Below are positions 10,137-22,143 of a stretch of 64,000 nucleotides of DNA, piece after piece. Source of the DNA: Thamnidium elegans. Lineage: Eukaryota > Mucoromycota > Mucoromycetes > Mucorales > Mucoraceae. Both the position numbers and the translations under genes were made by a program. Location of the stretch: NCBI GenBank assembly GCA_025201345.1, contig JAIXMG010000002.1, forward strand, positions 1,612,001-1,676,000. Direction: 5' to 3'. The notes below the pieces were generated by a model, which saw only the letters and a program-made list of their open reading frames with translations, did no database searches and was not told the DNA's origin. Positions within the stretch are counted from its first letter, which is position 1; every line of letters starts with the position of its first letter.

Positions 10137-13100
10137 TCAAGTAAGGATATCAGTGTCTAAAGTAAGTTCATCTAAAATACCCGCTTTTTCACATAAAGAT
10201 TGTAATAAACTATGTTGTTTGTTTAACAATTCTATAGCAGAATCATATTCGACAAGGTTACCTTCATCGAATACCATTACCTTATCGTAGTTTACAACGT
10301 CATGAAGCATATAAGGGATTACAATTAAAGTCTATTCAGATATAAAATAAGTACATACGATAAAAAACTAGTACAAAAAAAAATTACCGATTCTTCAAAC
10401 TCTTGGTCTATCACAGATTGAATAATCTCTTGTGACTCTGGACTTAACTGAGCTTCTTCAATAATCACTAGTTTCGTACAGTCCTGTAATAAGGCTCTGG
10501 CGATACATAACAGCTGTCTTTCATACACTGGGAGTCGACGACCTTCTTTACCTAGGTCTTTATCAAGGTCTTGTATTGCAGAAGACCCAGCGATATATGC
10601 GCTGCTGGTACCTGTAACATCGTGAATTGAAGGTCTTGCTAATTGAACCCGGTACAGTACTTGCCAAAGCGCGTAGTCGTCGTACTCGCCAAAAGGGTCC
10701 AGGTTGCTTCGAACTGTACCACTTAGTAACCAACCATCTTTTGAAATAAAAGTAATACGCGATCTTAAATCTTCAACACCAATCTATCAAACAAAAACAA
10801 AAAAAAGATTAAAAAAATTATGTTGGGGGGTTCTTGTAATTAAATTTTTACCCAAGCTATATTGACACCATCAATTTTAATTGATCCTCGCATTGGTTCC
10901 ATAAATCGAAACAGGCAAGAAATTAACGCGATTTTTTCTGCACCTGCTCTACCAACAAGTGCAATCTTTTCACCAGAAAAAATATTGAATGAGATATGTT
11001 TCAGGATTGCATCCGTTTCAGAATTTGTAAAACTGACCATTAGATCACGTACTTGAATAGCTGCAGTTGTAGGCCACTACGAAAAAAATAATCTGTTACT
11101 ATTTTTTTTTGTTTTTTGTTATCTCAACACATTAAACAAAACTTACTGCTGCAGGCGGTCTCGAACCTTCTACAATACTAGGTGGTTCTTGCGGCATATC
11201 CATATACTCATTAATCCGCTCTACTGCTTCAAAATGCATATCAACTGTTGTTGACTGTCGCATCAACCAGTACACATACTCCAAAAGACTTGTCGAGAAC
11301 GTTAATGCAATACCCGCCAACCCAGCATCCACCGTCTTTATCTTTTGAATCAACGTAACACTTATAAACAACGATAAAAAGGTGCCCAACAATTCAACTC
11401 GTACAAATAACCAACGGTTGGTAGTCCACAGCGTATAAAATGGTCTCATATTATCATCCAACCGAATAAACATCTTTTTCATCATGGTCCATTCTTCACC
11501 GTAGGCTCGAATGGTTGCTAACCCAGCTAACGTGTCTGTGTACAGGTGGAAGATAGGAGGTCGACTTTCTGCGTTGAGTCGCTTTAGTTCGCGTGAGGCG
11601 CGAATGTAGATTAGCCCAATGTACAAGTACAGTAACGCAGCTATTAAACTGGCAGCAAAGAATTCGGGAAGTATCATACCGATGGTGAAGACGACACCAA
11701 ATACGCCAAATACAGTTTGGAGTAGGAAATTAACGTGCCAGCCTATACTGGAATCCACAGTCTCCATATCTTTACTAAATCGGCTCATGATTTGACTGAC
11801 GGGGGTGATATCAAAGAATTGTAAAGGGGCGTGGCAGACGGATTGTAACAGACCAAGAAACATTCGGTTAGAGGCCCGCAATGAACCTCGATATTGAATC
11901 ACGGTTCGAATGAAGTTACAGGCTACGGTTACTAAACAGAGGCCCAGGTAGATCATGACGTAGTGGTTGGAAACTGATGTTGTTTTAGCTGGCTGTTGTG
12001 GTGCAGTAGCGGGTGGTTGAATGAAAAAGATACTGTAGCGAGAGTATGCCATGGACCATACCTAATTAAAATAAAATGTAACGTTATTTTATTTTTTCTT
12101 ATAATAATTTTTTCTTATAATTTTAAAAAAAAAATGGTTTTACCTTCCTTTAGCCAATAACCTTCAGAAATATTTGCTAAACGAGCAAGTAAAGTAAACA
12201 AGACGGCAGATGTCCAATACTTCCAACCACCGCAAGCAGCGTAATAAGTGGCATAAGCGTAATCTCTGGACTTATATACTAACCCTCTGCTTTGCCCTTG
12301 CTCTTGACGAATGGAATCTGGAATAATTGAATCGGTATCAAAGAACTCTTCATCGAACAAAGTATTGTTATGTGTACTGTGCGTCTCTTGGTTATCAAAC
12401 AAGCTATCAATGACATCGGGCTGCTCGGGCTCTTCTTCAATGTCGGGCTTTTCGTTAGACCTTCTTCTCATCTTGATCAGGTTGACAATCTTTTCGGGGT
12501 TGGTCTCAGAGACTTGGATGGTTGCGTGGTTGTTGTCTTGCAAAGTCATGCTGATAAATAAGCATGCGTCACGGGCCCAGAACATATCGGGCCATGTCAC
12601 TACGACAATAATTGTTCGGTCTTTCATGAGGTCGCCGCGGATACAGTTTTCGTAGATAAAGGTGGAGGAGAGTTTGCCTAGTGCATGGAAGATGTCGTCG
12701 ATCAAAACGGTTTTTGCGCGGGAGTAGACTGCACGAGCCAAAGAAATTTTATGTTGCATTATTTCTATTTTATGAAGAAAAAAAAACTTAATAAAATGTA
12801 AATATATATATATACACAAAAAAACGTACCAGAGCCAGATATTCCTCGGTCACTGGTACATGTCAAATCTCCATTATCAAACAACGATAAATCTCTTAAT
12901 AAATCACACTGATGTAAAACAGCTCTGTACCTAGTATCATCCCACGCCTCTGAAAACAAGATATTTTCACGAATTGTACCGTGTTCAATCCAAGGACGTT
13001 GCGCCACATAGGCGACCTTGTGAAGGAATAATGACCCATCACGTACTTTATCCATGGTTAAATATTTCGATGGTAACCAAACCTCGCCGTCTCCTTCCAT

Positions 13101-15733
13101 ATCCCCTAACAGAGCGGCCAAAATACTGGTTTTTCCGGTGGACTGAGAACCGGATATAATAGACAACTTACCAATTGGAAATAAAGTGGGTGGTATGACC
13201 AATTTAAAATTTGTTTGTTGTTGTTGTTGTTGTTGATGAGGCCATTCAAAAACACAATTGGATCCGAACCCCACTTTGATTTGATCTTGGTATGTTTGTT
13301 GTTGGTGGTCGTGTTCGGGAGTGTTGAGAAACGTGGTGATGTGGCCTAAACTTATCTTGGCGTCGCTGTAGGCCATAAATGCTTGAGGCATTACGTTTAG
13401 TGGGTCGCGAAGCATGCCGAATAAAACAATGCTTACAAACGCCGTACTTGCGTCTAAGGTCTTTTTTTCGACCATTGTGTACCATGCAAATGAAATGGTT
13501 GTTACAAATACAGGTGTGGCGAACCAAATTAATCCCAAGATTGTGTTTTGTGTATAAAGTTTAATTAACTTTACGAGCTCATCATCTCGCGCATTCTTTT
13601 TTTTTTTTGAAAAAAAAATCAATATTTAAAATAATACACACATGAAAAAAAAAAAAACTTACTGTAATTGCTTGTTCCCATCTACGCTCGGAAGCCAAGA
13701 ATTTAATAGTCTTGATTCCTTCACAAAGTTCACGTAACAATCGAATTCTCCAAGACTTTGCGTCGGCTAAATGGGTTTGAGCCATCATTAAACGGCGACT
13801 GATGTAGTGCGTTGAAGGTAACGCAACTACCATCACTATTAATCCGGCTAGAAATGAGTTACCTAGTATTTGGTACAGAAATATTACACCTGCTACGATT
13901 TCTAACGGACATGTATAAAATATCTATTTTATATATAACCCTGCATGTTTAGTTCTTTTTTTTTCTCTTTTTTTATATATGTATATACTTTACGTGGAGG
14001 TAAGAAGCTAGTTCAGCTAATCTTTCTGTATCTTGACTCATTAAACTAGCTTGCTGTTGAATTGATTCATCGTGATCTTCCTCTTCTTCCTCTTCTTCGT
14101 CATCCTCATCCTCGTCTTCGTCACCTTGTTCAGATCTATTCTTTTTAGTATGGTGAACTACTTTTAATCGAAGCGCATGAGCATAAATTTCAGCATTTAA
14201 CATGTGTGTGATAGTAACGTGCCACCTTCTTCCCCACAATAAAGTTTGAGATGCAACCAAGGTACTCACTACATTGCAAGCAAATAAAGCAACGCAATAT
14301 AAATAACCTACTTCGGATGATTCATGGCCTTCCTGATGATGATGTTCTTGAATATAATTTAATAATTTCCTTAAAAAGAACGGGTTTGCATAATGAAATA
14401 AAACAGCGGCTATGGCGGTCATGAACTGACAGACGACAATCTTTCGGTTGGATTGGTAGATACGTTGGATCATGGTTTTCATGGAGATGATGGAGGTAGT
14501 GTTGGTCTCGGCAAATAACCTGTAGTTTTCTCGAGCTCGTTGGCGAGTGGGTAAGGCCCATAGTGATGCAGAGGTAAGACGCGATTTAAAAGCTAGTTTT
14601 AAAAGTGGGTTCATCCAACTGAACGTGATGGATGAAAGTGGAGATGCACAAGATTCTAAACTAAGAATACGGCCCTGCGAAAAAAAAAAAAAAAAAAAAA
14701 AAATTAGTAAATGTGTACATATACAAAAGGAGAACTTATGATACGTTACATTTCTTACGACTCTACCATCATGAAGCACTAATACACCATCATCATCATC
14801 TTCAAAATCAACTAATTCACCTTGATCTAATTCAGACGGAGAAGTAATAATGACTATCCATAATATTAAGCATAATATTAAATCAATACAGGCAAATGAT
14901 TTTTCAATAGCAGAAGAAATAAACCAGTTATTATCTACGGTGAAATAATAATCAAAGAATCGGATCATAGCAGATATAAATGTGATGGAGTAGAATGTCA
15001 AAAAGTGGTGGCTGTATCTAGTAAATTTTGACGGGTCAATTGGGTTTGTAGGCGTAGTGAATGATTTGATGACTAGGATTAAAATATAAATCTACGTATA
15101 TAAAAAGTTTTTTTTTTAAGCATGGATACTATATAACAAAAAAAAAAAAGAAAAAAAAAAGAGAGACGTACTCTGGGTATAAATGCAAGTCCAGGATCAA
15201 TAACTTGGTACAGAGGAGGAATATTTGTTGAATCTTTTGATCTTTCAAGTATAGCACTCTCTAATCTCCAAGCAAACAAGAAAGCCCAGGAACTGATTTC
15301 TAATAAAGTAATAACTAACAGTATAAGACTTCGTTTAAAAACAGAAACTGTCTTGGAGGTAGGTAATCGAAGGCAGTCATTTTCATCAATCACTGTGTAT
15401 TGGCGTTGGTATCGAGATATAGAGAATATGATACACGATGTAATAAAAAATATTATTGGAAATAATCCATCTAAAATTCTATAACATAAAAGGGGAGTTA
15501 TTTTTATTGTGAAACACTATAAATAAAATAAGTTTTACGTTTCTCGATAACAAGAATTAATAGTTAGAAAATGAGGATCAATCTAGTATATACATGTATA
15601 TATATATATAAAAAAAAAAGGTACAATTAGCCTTTTTTTTTTACTATTTTTTTTTTAAAAAAAAAGCAGGTGTTTTTGTTCTAGTAGTTTAAACCTTTTC
15701 GCCTTGTTTCAATCCACAGAATGCTGTTGACAT
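10137..15733 (-). CDS. ABCC/MRP-type ABC transporter with degenerate nucleotide-binding sites
   Basis: Twelve exons, read by phase: 15695-15733, 15539-15582, 15172-15478, 14750-15091, 13994-14674, 13663-13923, 12830-13595, 12144-12764, 11147-12061, 10852-11076, 10388-10783, 10137-10331; about 1596 residues. The order is TMD0, TMD1, NBD1, TMD2, NBD2, as in vacuolar conjugate pumps such as Ycf1. NBD1 keeps Walker A (GSQSTGKTS), a Q-loop (VAQRPW) and DD at Walker B, but the signature reads ISGSEIM and the H-loop His is Trp (VTW). NBD2 has lost nearly everything: Walker A GRAGAEKIA, Q-loop ISKD, signature LPVYE, Walker B VIIEEAQ, and H-loop IPYML. Intron 8 does not join in phase (see findings). 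It is either a non-hydrolysing family member or an early pseudogene. The first exon, with donor GTTTAA, is the least certain part. Confidence 0.8.
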
Positions 15734-15982
15734 GTGTATTGAATAATAAACTCTCTTTTTTTTATTATTTTTATACTCAAAAAAAAAAAGGGTAACAAGT
15801 TTTTTTTTAAAAAAAATAAAAGAAACAGACAGAGAGAGAGAGAGAGAGAAAAACGTATACAAAAGAAATGAAGGAAAAAGAAAAAGAAAAAAAAAAAGGT
15901 TTTTTTTTCTGTCTAACGTTCAAAAAGGGGGGTTTTTTTTTTCTCGTTTCGGTGACGCGATTTATAAATATTTATTTTTTTT

Positions 15983-16543
15983 CTAATCAACAATGTTAAC
16001 CTTAACAGTTTCTGAAGCTGTCATAACACCACGACGAAGTTGAACTACTTCAACGAAATCAAAAGCGTAAGATCCAGGTTTAAGGTTAGCAGGAACAGTC
16101 CATTGTTTACTGTACGTCTTGTATTTATCTTCTAATGCAGTAATAGGACTAAATATATAAAAACGTGGTCAGTTCATCTATTTAACGCTATTAGTTTAAA
16201 TTACTTACCATTTGGGACTGATGTTCTCAAGACGAGTTTGTTTAGTGTTTCCGGTTCTTGTATGGAAATTGACAGTTAATTGTTTTGCAAATCCGTTTGA
16301 AACTTGATCTAATTTACAAAGAGAATAATGAGTAACAATAAAGAGAAAGGGGAATATTATAATAAACTTACTTAAAACTAATGGTTGCATGACATATTTA
16401 ATAGTGACTTTTTCACCGGCAGAGAAACTTTGACCATTGGTAGGAGAGACAATTTTCATAAATTGAAGTTGAGAAAAAATATCTGCCATGGCAACTTGGC
16501 ATAACAATGCCATGACAACTAAACATAAACCAATATACTTCAT
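15983..16543 (-). CDS. secreted Kre9/Knh1-like cell-wall protein
   Basis: Three exons (16372-16543, 16209-16308, 15983-16148) join in phase to give 145 residues. A signal peptide covers residues 1-20 (MKYIGLCLVVMALLCQVAMA). The mature start holds the pattern I-V-S-P-T-N-G-Q-S-F-S-A-G-E-K-V-T-I-K-Y, typical of the Ig-like Kre9/Knh1 domain of fungal Ser/Thr-rich wall proteins. The rest alternates short beta-strand-like stretches (WTVPANLKPGSYAFDF) and ends VKVNIVD with no Ser/Thr tail and no GPI signal, so it is likely secreted and soluble. Kre9 is needed for beta-1,6-glucan in yeast; the role of short single-domain forms is unknown. Confidence 0.85.
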
Positions 16544-16741
16544 TTCTAACTTTAAATATATGAAAAAAAAAAAAGAAAGGTGATAAAGAGAGAAAAGAAA
16601 AGGAAAAGCTCGAGTTCCTTTTTTTATAAATTAAATGTGGATCCAAAAATAGAGTTAAATCTCATCTGCACCACACTAAATAGGACCATACAACACTGCT
16701 TTATATGTGTCACAAACAAATCCGTATTTAAATTGATTTCA

Positions 16742-16808
16742 ATTACTGTGCTTCCAGCGTCAATTGATCACTTTTCGGAGAACCAATTGGTCACTTTCTT
16801 GAAAACCA
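16742..16808 (+). repeat. left terminal inverted repeat
   Basis: This arm starts ATTACTGTGCTTCCAGCG and pairs with the arm at 18096-18162. Confidence 0.75.
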
Positions 16809-16927
16809 CTTTTTTCAGAAATTAAGGGGAAGTGTGCTTGATTTAAAAAACATTGATTTTATGTGTATAATTACCCAAAAACAAGAAATATTGTTGGAAC
16901 TTTCTGTTGCTTAACTACGCGTTTTAA

Positions 16928-17930
16928 ATGGCATTTCCAGAACATCTAAAAGATTTCAAGATCCCCGAAGAAGAAGCTGGATCTAGAAAGTTTTTTCACG
17001 ACTATTCAATCAAGGAATGGACTTTCGAAAATTATTATAGACTTACACATAATAATTTGAATAAATCAAAGAAGTTTGCCTTGATAAAAACTAACTTCAA
17101 AAATGATATTTATTGGATTTCGATGAAAGAAAATATTCCAAGCGAAGTACTTTCAATTCGCTATTGATATATCCATTTTTAGAAGCAGTTACAATTGGCA
17201 CAACATTGAACCAATACGGTGCTGAATTCAAAGTGGATGAATGCGCCCTTAAATCAATGAGCAAGCAATTGAAGGAGTTGAAAATCGAAGAAGACGATAA
17301 GAGCCAATACAAGGCAGACGGCATTATAAAGCTCTTCAAAATGAAAGAGATTGAAGTGCTGTTGCTAGAAACATCTGGCTCTTTTGACCACAAAGATAGG
17401 ATCAAAATCAACTTTGAGCACCACAAAGGAATGTTTGGCTCATTGGCTATTTTAAAGACAATTGCAGATGAATTCAATTATGCTTCTCTTAATAAGTTTA
17501 AGGCATTAATTTTTTATTTTTATTTTTGCATGCTGCAGATTTGTACAAGACTGTATTAAGTATATTTATAGTTAAATAATACCTATTGTATTGTTTTCAT
17601 TTATAATTTGCAGGCACCAATTTGCATTTGTGGAAGGAGGAGCTCCCTGAAATCAGTCCACTCTTTGGAACATGCGGGTAACTATAGTCTTACAAATGCT
17701 AAATGTGACGAATAGATAATATTTACATTATTGCAATATAAGCTTTGATCAAAGAGACTGTGAGTACAATTGTAGCTCTCAAAGAAGAGCACCTTCAGGA
17801 GATGCCAAAATGGCGTTACATTCGCTGTCCTATCCCCACGCTTAACATGCTTATAAATCCATTGATTCTTAAAGCTAGTACAAGAAGAAGACAGTACTGG
17901 CATGGCTGATATGGGGCCATTTTATACTCC
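16928..17930 (+). pseudogene. decayed member of a multicopy Mucorales gene family of unknown function
   Basis: The reading opens at ATG 16928 and runs to about 17105. It then continues in a different frame as LLDFDERKYSKRSTFNSLLI, so a small indel lies near 17108-17115, where ATTTATTGG could be an ATTTATTTATTGG that lost one ATTT unit. A second shift occurs near 17500, after which FLHAADLYKTVLSI reads on. Further coding traces (LHLWKEELPEISPLFG near 17620, then PTLNMLINPLILKAS near 17840) are split by stops. I associate the FDERKYSKRSTFNSLLIYPF pattern with a large hypothetical family repeated in Rhizopus and Mucor genomes; that is recall, not a search. The gene lies wholly between the inverted repeats. 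Confidence 0.75.
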
Positions 17931-18095
17931 TTTTACTTCCACTTAATACACTCTATCTTTCACTTTTAATGCTTTTGTTTATTTGAATCAGATTCCCTCA
18001 ATTTTAATAAAGGATTCTTGGAGACTCATTTCACACTCTTGATCTTTTATTACTTTACTCATTTCAGTTTACCAACTTAACAATCTTAAAGTCAA

Positions 18096-18162
18096 ATATC
18101 ACAAAGAAAGTGATCAATTGGTTTTCAAGAAAGTGGCCAATTGACGCTGGAAAAACAGTAAT
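18096..18162 (-). repeat. right terminal inverted repeat
   Basis: Read on the minus strand it begins ATTACTGTTTTTCCAGCGTC and matches the left arm. It keeps both CAATTG sub-motifs. Confidence 0.75.
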
Positions 18163-18306
18163 GCCGGGAAATGATTTTGAAGAGAAAGGATGGATTAAAT
18201 ATGGCTAAAATAAGCATATATATATATTTGGTACCCGCACCTGCAATTTTTTTGTGTATTGTCATTTAAAATAGGTCGTTTGTCTATATATGTAATACAG
18301 TAACAG

Positions 18307-18353
<47 letters not shown>

Positions 18354-18785
18354 CTCATTTAACATATATACATGCTGATTGTATTTTTTGTTTTTGTTTT
18401 TGTTTAATTTAAATACAATCAACCTAAACGTACTTATTGTCTCTTATTTTAGTTTATAATTATTTGGTAATTTATAAGAGCTAGCATTGTACTACGCTTT
18501 TATCCTGTGCGTGCATCTTCCTTTTGTAAATACGAGTAGGAGTAGGAATTTACTATAGTATACTATACTGATGAAGTTTTGTTGTGCTAGTTGTATACAA
18601 GTGGTGTTATTTCTTTTTTTTAAAAAAAGCAAACGCGGGCTGAGGGCGGCCCTTTAATGAAATGCGTCACTGGTGTGATAGTGGAGAGAGAGCGAAAGAG
18701 AGAGAGAGAGAGAGAGAGGAAAATCCCCGCCCCCCAAAATAAAACGCACTTCTCTTTTTTATTATTTTAAATAAAAAACTCCATC
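18163..18785. other. intergenic region before the clathrin light chain gene
   Basis: It holds a 42-base A tract (18310-18351), a GA repeat (about 18683-18719) and the CLC1 promoter. No gene is seen. Confidence 0.6.
18310..18351. repeat. A42 homopolymer
   Basis: This is the longest homopolymer in the window. Its exact length is likely to be unreliable in any assembly. No retroposed gene is recognisable next to it. Confidence 0.9.
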
Positions 18786-19671
18786 ATGTCTGACTTTGGC
18801 GATTTTAACACACCTTTAGAAGATCCTACCTCTGACTTTCTCGCTCGTGAAAGAGCAGCCTTAGGAGAAGATGCAGATTTCTTTACTTCTGACTCACCTG
18901 CTTTACCTTCCATGTCTCCTAGCATCTTTGAAGAAACAAATACTTTGGAGGGTCATACAAGCTCCAAGAGCTTTCATTCTAATCCTGGAACTATGGTTGC
19001 TACCTCTTCTTTTGATGAGGAGTACCCTAAAGCAGAAGAATTAGAGACTTCTCATGTAAGTTGTAACACTTTCATCTCTTTTTTTTATTTATTCCCTTTT
19101 TTTTTTTTGTGTGTGTGTAGGCTTTCCATAAAGCAATGTTGCCAGAAGAAGAGCCTGAGACAGTTCGGTAAGGGTTATACTAAAACAAAACAAAAAAAAA
19201 ACAAAAAAAAGTTGTATACTCATTGTATTTATATAGCCAATGGCGTGAGAAGCAAAAGGAAGTTATTGCTGAGCGTGATGCTATTTCAGAGGAAAAGAAG
19301 CAAGAAACTATTAACCGTGCACGCGAGGATATTGATAAATTTTATGAAGAGTATAATGATAAAAAGCAAAAAGCTATTGAAGAGAACAGGTAAAAAGATT
19401 AAAAAAAAAAAGTGATGTTGCATGTATAATATCCGTTGACTCTTTTTTTCTTTTTTTCTTTTTTTTTTTTAATAGAGAGCGTGAGGAAACTACTGTAAAG
19501 AAAAGAGACGATGTTGCAGCTTCCAGTAACGTTTGGGATCGTGTTGCTCGTGAAGTAGATACAACAAACGCCAAGAATGGATATCATACAAGAGATGTTA
19601 CTAGAATGAAGGACTTGATGTTGGATCTTAAGAAAGACACTAAAGCTCCTGGCAACATCATTGAAGCTTAA
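18786..19671 (+). CDS. CLC1: clathrin light chain
   Basis: The light chain binds the clathrin heavy-chain leg and regulates coat assembly at the trans-Golgi, endosomes and plasma membrane. Four exons (18786-19055, 19121-19167, 19237-19389, 19476-19671) give 221 residues, close to yeast Clc1 (233). The N-terminal half is acidic and disordered (MSDFGDF...). The middle QWREKQKEVIAERD...EEKKQETINRAREDIDKFYEEYNDK is the charged coiled-coil that binds the heavy chain. The C-terminus shows the conserved WDRVAREVD and RMKDLMLDLKKD segments. All introns are 65-86 nt with GT-AG ends. Confidence 0.94.
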
Positions 19672-19836
19672 ATATATTACAGTACAATAATAATAAAAAA
19701 AAAAAAAAAGTAAAAACACTTATCGCATTTTAAGAATATCTCCGCTTTTTTTCATTTATAAAATTACTTTGTGACCTTAAATCATGCCCTTTTTCTTTTT
19801 TATCTATTTTTTTTAAAAAAAAAAAAAAAAAAAAGT

Positions 19837-21122
19837 ATGGAAGCAAATACAACACTACCAGATAGTGGAATAGACCAGCCTCTAGAAGAAGAAATGTATT
19901 CTTCTTGGGCATTGTTGATTCTAATGACATTACTTATTGGTGCGTTATGGACAAGTTATTACTTGCAACTTCGACAGATTCGTGCAGTTCATGAAACTGT
20001 TATTTCCATCATGGCAGGTAAGAATGTACCTTTCTTTTTCGTTGTATAAAAGTTAACACACGGGTTCAAAATATAGGCATGATTGTTGGATTGGTTATTA
20101 AGTTAGCTCCTGGCAACATTATTCAAGACATGGTCAAGTTTAAAGAAGGCTTCTTTTTTAATTTGTTGTTACCACCTATTATTTTAAACTCTGGTTACGA
20201 ACTAAAGAGGGTAAATATATATATATGTCACTTTGTATTTTTGATTTACTTATTTTTGTATACAGAGAAACTTCTTTCTTAATTTCGGTACTATTTTAAC
20301 GTTTGCTATGGTGGGTACGTTTATTGCGGCAGTTGTTACTGGGTAAAGTGAAAAGAAACACTGTCAAAAATATATATTAACTTGTGGTAGTGTGTGCACG
20401 TATTTATATGCATTGATCAACCCTGAAGGTATAAGCATTTCTTTCTTGGACAGCATGATTTTTGGGTCTATTTTATCAGCTACGGATCCTGTAACTATCT
20501 TGGCAATTTTTAACCAATTACACGTGGACCCTCAATTATTTTCCATTATCTCTGGCGAATCATTGTTAAATGACGCGGTTGCTATTGTTTTATCAGAGTA
20601 AAGTATGGAATAACATATACAATTTTTTTATTATTATTATTTAACTGGTAGGCTAACTCTGGGTATAATTTAGCACACTTCGAAAATTCCGTGGACAGGA
20701 TTTACATTTAGTTAATATCGTAAAAGGTGTTGGATTGTTCTTGGGCGTGTTTTGGGCATCTACATTTATCGGTATTTTATTCGGCGTTGCAGTCGCGTTG
20801 ATGTTAAAGTACTCACAGCTGTACCGGTTCCCAAGCATCGAAGCATGTTTGGTCTTGCTGATGGCGTACAGCAGCTACTTCTTTTCGAACGGTACACAGA
20901 TGTCTGGTATTGTCACGCTGCTGTTCACCGGCATTACGTTAAAGCACTATGCCTATGACAATCTTTCAAAGTCAAGTAAACGAGCTACCAAGTTCTTGTT
21001 TCAGATCTTGTCGCAATTATCAGAGAATTTTATCTTTATTTATCTTGGAATTAATTTATTTACGCAAGATGATTTAGACTACAAACCATTATTTATTCTG
21101 GTTACCTTGGTAAAGTAGTTCA

Positions 21123-21153
<31 letters not shown>

Positions 21154-22011
21154 AGGCAATTTTTAATTAATACGGGGGAGTAGGCGTTTATTTGTATCGC
21201 TCGGTATGCTTCTGTAGCTCCTTTATCGATGATGATCAATGCTGTGTGCAGAGCGTTGGGTAGAGACGATCAGTTGCCTCGAAACCATCAAATGATGCTG
21301 TTTTGGGCCGGTCTTCGTGGAGCAGTTGCGTTTGCATTAGCGTCCGGTATTACAGGTGATAGTGCGCCTGCAATGCGAACGACGATTTTAGCTGTGGTTG
21401 TATTAACCGTACTGTTGTTTGGCGGTACGACTAGTCGTATGCTTCAAGTACTTGATGTTCGAACTGGCGTTATTGAACCAAACGAATCTGGAAGCGAAGA
21501 AGAAGAAGAAGAACCGGAAAACAAACGAAAGCATAAATATACCAAATTAAATAACACAGATGACGATTTATTGATTGAAACAGGCACTAGTAGCAATAGC
21601 GGTAGAAGATTATATCAGAACGACGATCAATCGATCGGAGGATTACTTTCAGGACCGCTTGGTGAACCTATTACAGAAGACAGACCGCCGCATTGGTTTG
21701 TCTCGTTTGATGAAAAATGGTTAAAGCCTTTTTTGACAAAGAAACATATTCAACAACGCAATTTGACACTTGCCGAGTACTGGAAAGAAAAGAGAAGAAA
21801 GATGGAAAGAGTCAATAGAAATATGCTGGACGGTATTCGGAGTATGGATGACGATGATGAAGATAATACGGATACGTTTACTTTAAATTCTGTCAAAAGA
21901 CCTAATTTAGGCAGTGCGTCAAAGATTGTTATTGGTTCCGGGAGAGTGTTTGGAAGGTCTCCTTCTGTTGAATCAGATGATGAGTACAGTAGTAATAATC
22001 GATCACACTAA
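19837..22011 (+). CDS. NHX1: endosomal/vacuolar Na+(K+)/H+ exchanger (Nhx1/NHE type)
   Basis: The protein exchanges cytosolic Na+ or K+ for lumenal protons and sets late-endosome pH. Six exons (19837-20017, 20077-20210, 20266-20342, 20391-20597, 20674-21109, 21184-22011) join in phase into 620 residues, close to yeast Nhx1 (633). Family landmarks in order: [35 protein letters not shown] (the amiloride-site FF..LLPPI motif), [27 protein letters not shown] with the ion-binding ND pair, and [14 protein letters not shown]. About eleven hydrophobic spans precede a ~200-residue cytosolic tail rich in acidic and basic clusters. An A-rich leader precedes the chosen ATG. Confidence 0.95.
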
Positions 22012-22143
22012 ATAACTATTATTCTCTCTCTCTCTCTCTCTCTCTCTTTTATCGTCTATTTTATATAATATAAACAATTTTTATTTTATTTTAAAAAAAG
22101 GTGTAACGATTACTAAATTTATACAATAACAATAACATCAAGA

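Larger units (their letters stand above)
16742..18162. mobile_element. 1.4 kb element with ~65 bp terminal inverted repeats carrying a decayed gene
   Basis: The sequence from 16742 rightwards and that from 18162 read on the other strand match for about 60-67 nt at roughly 85% identity, both starting ATTACTGT and sharing TTCCAGCGTCAATTG. Each terminal repeat contains two copies of a sub-motif CAATTG(A/G)(T/C)CACTTT spaced about 24 bp apart. The interior carries the pseudogene described separately. I could not find a clear target-site duplication, so the copy is probably old. No transposase is visible, so it is either non-autonomous or of an unrecognised type. Confidence 0.75.

Noticed and set aside
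16742..18162. Target-site duplication at the inverted-repeat element
   Set aside because: Flanks ttgatttca and gccgggaaat do not match, so no duplication is claimed.
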